Shown here: positions 6,020-8,061 of the stretch, in pieces
How positions within the stretch are numbered: position 1 is the stretch's first letter
How the letters are laid out: every line of letters starts with the position of its first letter
From: Bacteroidota bacterium
GTDB taxonomy: Bacteria > Bacteroidota > Bacteroidia > Chitinophagales > Saprospiraceae
Direction: 5' to 3'
Assembly: GCA_024280135.1 (NCBI GenBank)
Contig: JAJRQS010000386.1
Coordinates: forward strand, 1-8,061
DNA length: 8,061 bases
Position numbers and translations under genes: made by a program
The notes under the pieces: generated by a model
The model's database searches: none
Seen by the model: the letters and a program-made list of their open reading frames with translations, nothing else
Told to the model about the DNA's origin: nothing

Positions 6020-6116
6020 GAGGTATGTTTTTAAGCCAAAACTCAGGCTATTGCCGAAAAATGGCCTTTGGGAGCACTTTTTTCAAAGAAAATACTGACT
6101 TCTTCTCTTTAGCTTG

Positions 6117-6124
6117 TACATTTA
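6117..6124 (+). promoter_or_regulatory. Candidate -7 element for the aldo/keto reductase gene
   Basis: TACATTTA matches TAnnTTTG at five of six fixed positions and lies 35 bases before the ATG at 6160. A CTG at 6095-6097 is 19 bases upstream, in the -33 position, with one mismatch to TTG. It is the best candidate in the divergent 140-base gap but is not strong. Confidence 0.33.
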
Positions 6125-6159
6125 CGAAATGAATTCATAAACCCCTACAAATAAAAATC

Positions 6160-7146
6160 ATGGAATATAGAAGATTGGGAAAGTCAGGACTGCAAGTGAG
6201 TGCATTATCATTGGGTTCTTGGTTGACTTTTGGCAAACAAATAAATAATCCAACAGCTGAGAAATTAATGGCACATGCCTACGATCACGGTGTTAATTTC
6301 TTTGATAATGCCGAAATCTATGCCCGAGGTCAATCTGAGGTCGTGATGGGTAAGATTTTGAAAAAAATGAAGTGGGATCGGACTTCTTATGTGGTTTCCA
6401 GTAAGGCTTTCTTTGGAGACGGTAGAAATAAACCCAACCAAATAGGGCTGAGTCGCAAGCATCTCGTAGAAGCTTGTCATGATGCCATGCGCCGGTTACA
6501 AGTCGATTACTTGGATTTGTACTTTTGTCATCGTCCAGATAAGAATACACCAATAGAAGAGGTCGTTTGGACCATGAATCATCTTATTCAACAAGGAAAA
6601 ATCTTATATTGGGGTACTTCGGAATGGTCTGCACAAGAGATCATGGAGGCACACATGGTAGCCAAAGAATATCGCCTTATCGGTCCTACAATGGAGCAAC
6701 CACAATACAACATGTTTGTAAGGGATAAAATGGAAGTTGAATTCAATCAAATCTTTAAAACTATAGGAATGGGGACGACCATTTGGTCTCCTTTGAGTAG
6801 TGGCGTTTTGACCGACAAGTACTTGCGTAAAAAATTTCCAAAAGGAACTAGATTAGGCATGGATGGGCTAGAATGGCTCAAAGAGAAGGCATTAATTGAA
6901 GAGCGGTTGCCCAAAGTTGCAGCATTGAATACTTTAGCTCAAAAACTAGATATTAGTTTGCCTAGATTAGCAATTGCTTGGACACTAACGAACCCAAATG
7001 TTTCTACGGTTATATTAGGAGCATCTAAGATCAGTCAATTAAAAGAGAATTTGAAATCAATTGAAGATGTCGATTTGCTTACGCCAAAAGTAATGGCAAA
7101 GATTGAAAAAATACTAGCCAACAAACCCCTAGCCCCTGCGTTTTAA
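6160..7146 (+). CDS. Aldo/keto reductase, Kv-beta/YghZ-type
   Basis: This 328-residue protein is full length for the family of NADPH-dependent oxidoreductases with a TIM-barrel fold. It starts MEYRRLGKSGLQVS, the usual N-terminal beta-hairpin. The catalytic tetrad is readable: D49 and Y54 in FFDNAEIYARG, K82 in SSKAF and H124 in FCHRPD. The segment HRPDKNTPIEEVV (124-136), the string YWGTSEW (150-156), and WSPLSSGVLTDKY (209-221) plus GASKISQLKENL (287-298) for the cofactor phosphate are typical of the potassium-channel beta-subunit-like branch. Unlike mammalian Kv-beta, which has Asn at the His position, the His is kept here, suggesting an active carbonyl reductase; the substrate is unknown. 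The ATG at 6160 fits the family start, and the leader has no clear ribosome-binding site. It probably heads a transcription unit with the arginine deiminase 19 bases downstream. Confidence 0.94.
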   Translation: MEYRRLGKSGLQVSALSLGSWLTFGKQINNPTAEKLMAHAYDHGVNFFDNAEIYARGQSEVVMGKILKKMKWDRTSYVVSSKAFFGDGRNKPNQIGLSRKHLVEACHDAMRRLQVDYLDLYFCHRPDKNTPIEEVVWTMNHLIQQGKILYWGTSEWSAQEIMEAHMVAKEYRLIGPTMEQPQYNMFVRDKMEVEFNQIFKTIGMGTTIWSPLSSGVLTDKYLRKKFPKGTRLGMDGLEWLKEKALIEERLPKVAALNTLAQKLDISLPRLAIAWTLTNPNVSTVILGASKISQLKENLKSIEDVDLLTPKVMAKIEKILANKPLAPAF

Positions 7147-7165
7147 ATAGGACAAAAAACAAATC

Positions 7166-8061
7166 ATGAATAAAAAAATATTCGTTTCTTCCGAAATCGG
7201 TCAACTCAAAAGAGTAATTGTACATCGTCCTGATGTGGGCATCAATCGGCTTACGCCAAAACGTTTTGAGGAATTACTCTTTGATGACATCGTTCATCTG
7301 GAAGAGATGCAAAAAGAACATGATATTTTCACTCAAGTACTCACCGCATTTCTAGGGGAAGGCAATGTCATTGAAATAGAAAATATCCTAGAGCAAACTT
7401 TATCTTTTGGAGACAGAGAGAAAATGATTGATGAGTTGATGGTGTTTGAAGAATTACCTTCTTCCTACAAGGGCTTACTCATGGGTTTAGAAATACCCGC
7501 TTTAGCGGATGCCCTCATTAGTGGGATTATCTCCGATCAAGATTTAGTATTATTTGACCCCATTCCCAATTTTATTTTCACAAGAGATATTGCCGTTACC
7601 GTCAATGATCACCTCATCGTCACTAAAGCTGCAAAAGAAGCTCGTTCACGTGAAAACTTTTTGACCCGTTTTATTTTTAGAGAACATGGGGTATTCCAAA
7701 AAATGTTTAAAGAAGGTAAACTCATCGACTTAAATAATTTAGATTTATTTCCCCCTTCCCCAAAAGGTCAAAAGGTATCCATCGAAGGAGGAGATTGTAT
7801 GATCATCCATCAAGATTATTTTTTAATCGGAAAGAGTGAACGCACGAGCGACCATGGTGCTAACTTATTGAAAAACAGCCTTTTAGAAAAAGGTGTGGTC
7901 AAAAACGTGGTCAAAGTAACCATTCCAGCAGAACGTTCTTTTATGCACATCGATACTATTTTTACTCGAATAAGTGAAGACCATTTGGTCAGTTATAAGC
8001 CGATCGTGGTGGATGGTTTATCTTCGTATGTAGATGTTTTTCGCGCAGATGGAACAACCGC
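7166..8061 (+). CDS. arcA: Arginine deiminase, 3' end cut by the window
   Basis: An open frame from the ATG at 7166 reaches the window edge, giving 298 residues of an expected 400 or more. Arginine deiminase converts L-arginine to citrulline and ammonia. The N-terminus (SSEIGQLKRVIVHRPD, then LTP) is typical. Guanidine-binding and catalytic motifs follow: IPNFIFTRD (133-141, D141), EGGD (207-210, E207), SERTS (224-228) and MHIDTIFT (260-267, H261 and D263). The 54-residue gap between E207 and H261 equals that between E224 and H278 as I recall the Pseudomonas enzyme. The catalytic cysteine near the C-terminus lies outside the window, so activity cannot be confirmed. The gene follows the aldo/keto reductase by 19 bases without a terminator, suggesting one transcript. 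Other guanidine-modifying enzymes are less likely given the motif set. No arcB or arcC is visible, so whether it feeds ATP production is unknown. Confidence 0.92.
   Translation, partial: MNKKIFVSSEIGQLKRVIVHRPDVGINRLTPKRFEELLFDDIVHLEEMQKEHDIFTQVLTAFLGEGNVIEIENILEQTLSFGDREKMIDELMVFEELPSSYKGLLMGLEIPALADALISGIISDQDLVLFDPIPNFIFTRDIAVTVNDHLIVTKAAKEARSRENFLTRFIFREHGVFQKMFKEGKLIDLNNLDLFPPSPKGQKVSIEGGDCMIIHQDYFLIGKSERTSDHGANLLKNSLLEKGVVKNVVKVTIPAERSFMHIDTIFTRISEDHLVSYKPIVVDGLSSYVDVFRADGTT

Noticed and set aside
6265..6553. Two overlapping minus-strand open frames inside the aldo/keto reductase gene
   Set aside because: They are antisense shadows of a well-supported full-length enzyme.

Overview
This AT-rich window reads as a piece of a Bacteroidota chromosome, possibly a Saprospiria or Cytophagia-type marine or aquatic lineage (the class is a guess). 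The evidence is a large secreted protein ending in a type IX secretion (Por) sorting domain, the general absence of strong Shine-Dalgarno sequences, and candidate promoters resembling the Bacteroidota -7 element (TAnnTTTG). No rRNA, tRNA, integrase, transposase or CRISPR array is visible.

Layout: (1) 1-1821 (+) is the 3' part of a cell-surface or secreted protein with beta-propeller-like repeats, Ig-like segments, near-identical 54-residue repeats and a C-terminal sorting domain, followed by a strong intrinsic terminator. (2) 1883-2184 is non-coding, with an imperfect hairpin, dispersed CACGAAT repeats and pyrimidine-rich tracts. (3) 2185-3507 (+) is rmuC, a membrane-anchored predicted nuclease-fold protein. 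(4) 3508-3775 is non-coding and filled by three degenerate tandem repeats. (5) 3776-5370 (-) is the most interesting part. Transcribed leftward, it carries two small exported peptides with the same extreme C-terminus (C-x-A-C-G-x-G), then a DUF692-family multinuclear non-heme iron-dependent oxidase (MNIO). The oxidase start codon overlaps the stop codon of the second peptide in an ATGA junction. This is the architecture of a ribosomally synthesised, post-translationally modified peptide (RiPP) system. (6) 5474-6019 (-) is a three-helix membrane protein of unknown function upstream of the peptides on the same strand. (7) 6160-7146 (+) is an aldo/keto reductase of the Kv-beta/YghZ type. It is followed after 19 bases by (8) the 5' two-thirds of an arginine deiminase, which runs off the right edge.

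How the genes work together: the proposed unit is precursor A (5364-5149), precursor B (5118-4864) and MNIO (4867-3776). By analogy with other MNIO systems (methanobactin MbnB, TglH, bufferin BufB, chryseobasin ChrH), the enzyme would oxidatively modify one or both cysteines in the shared C-terminal motif, and the Sec-type leader would export the product. The chemistry, the product and its role (metal binding is one option) cannot be read from the sequence. No separate partner protein of the DUF2063/MbnC/TglI kind is seen beside the oxidase; a C-terminal extension of the enzyme may compensate. The aldo/keto reductase and arginine deiminase probably form a separate rightward transcription unit.
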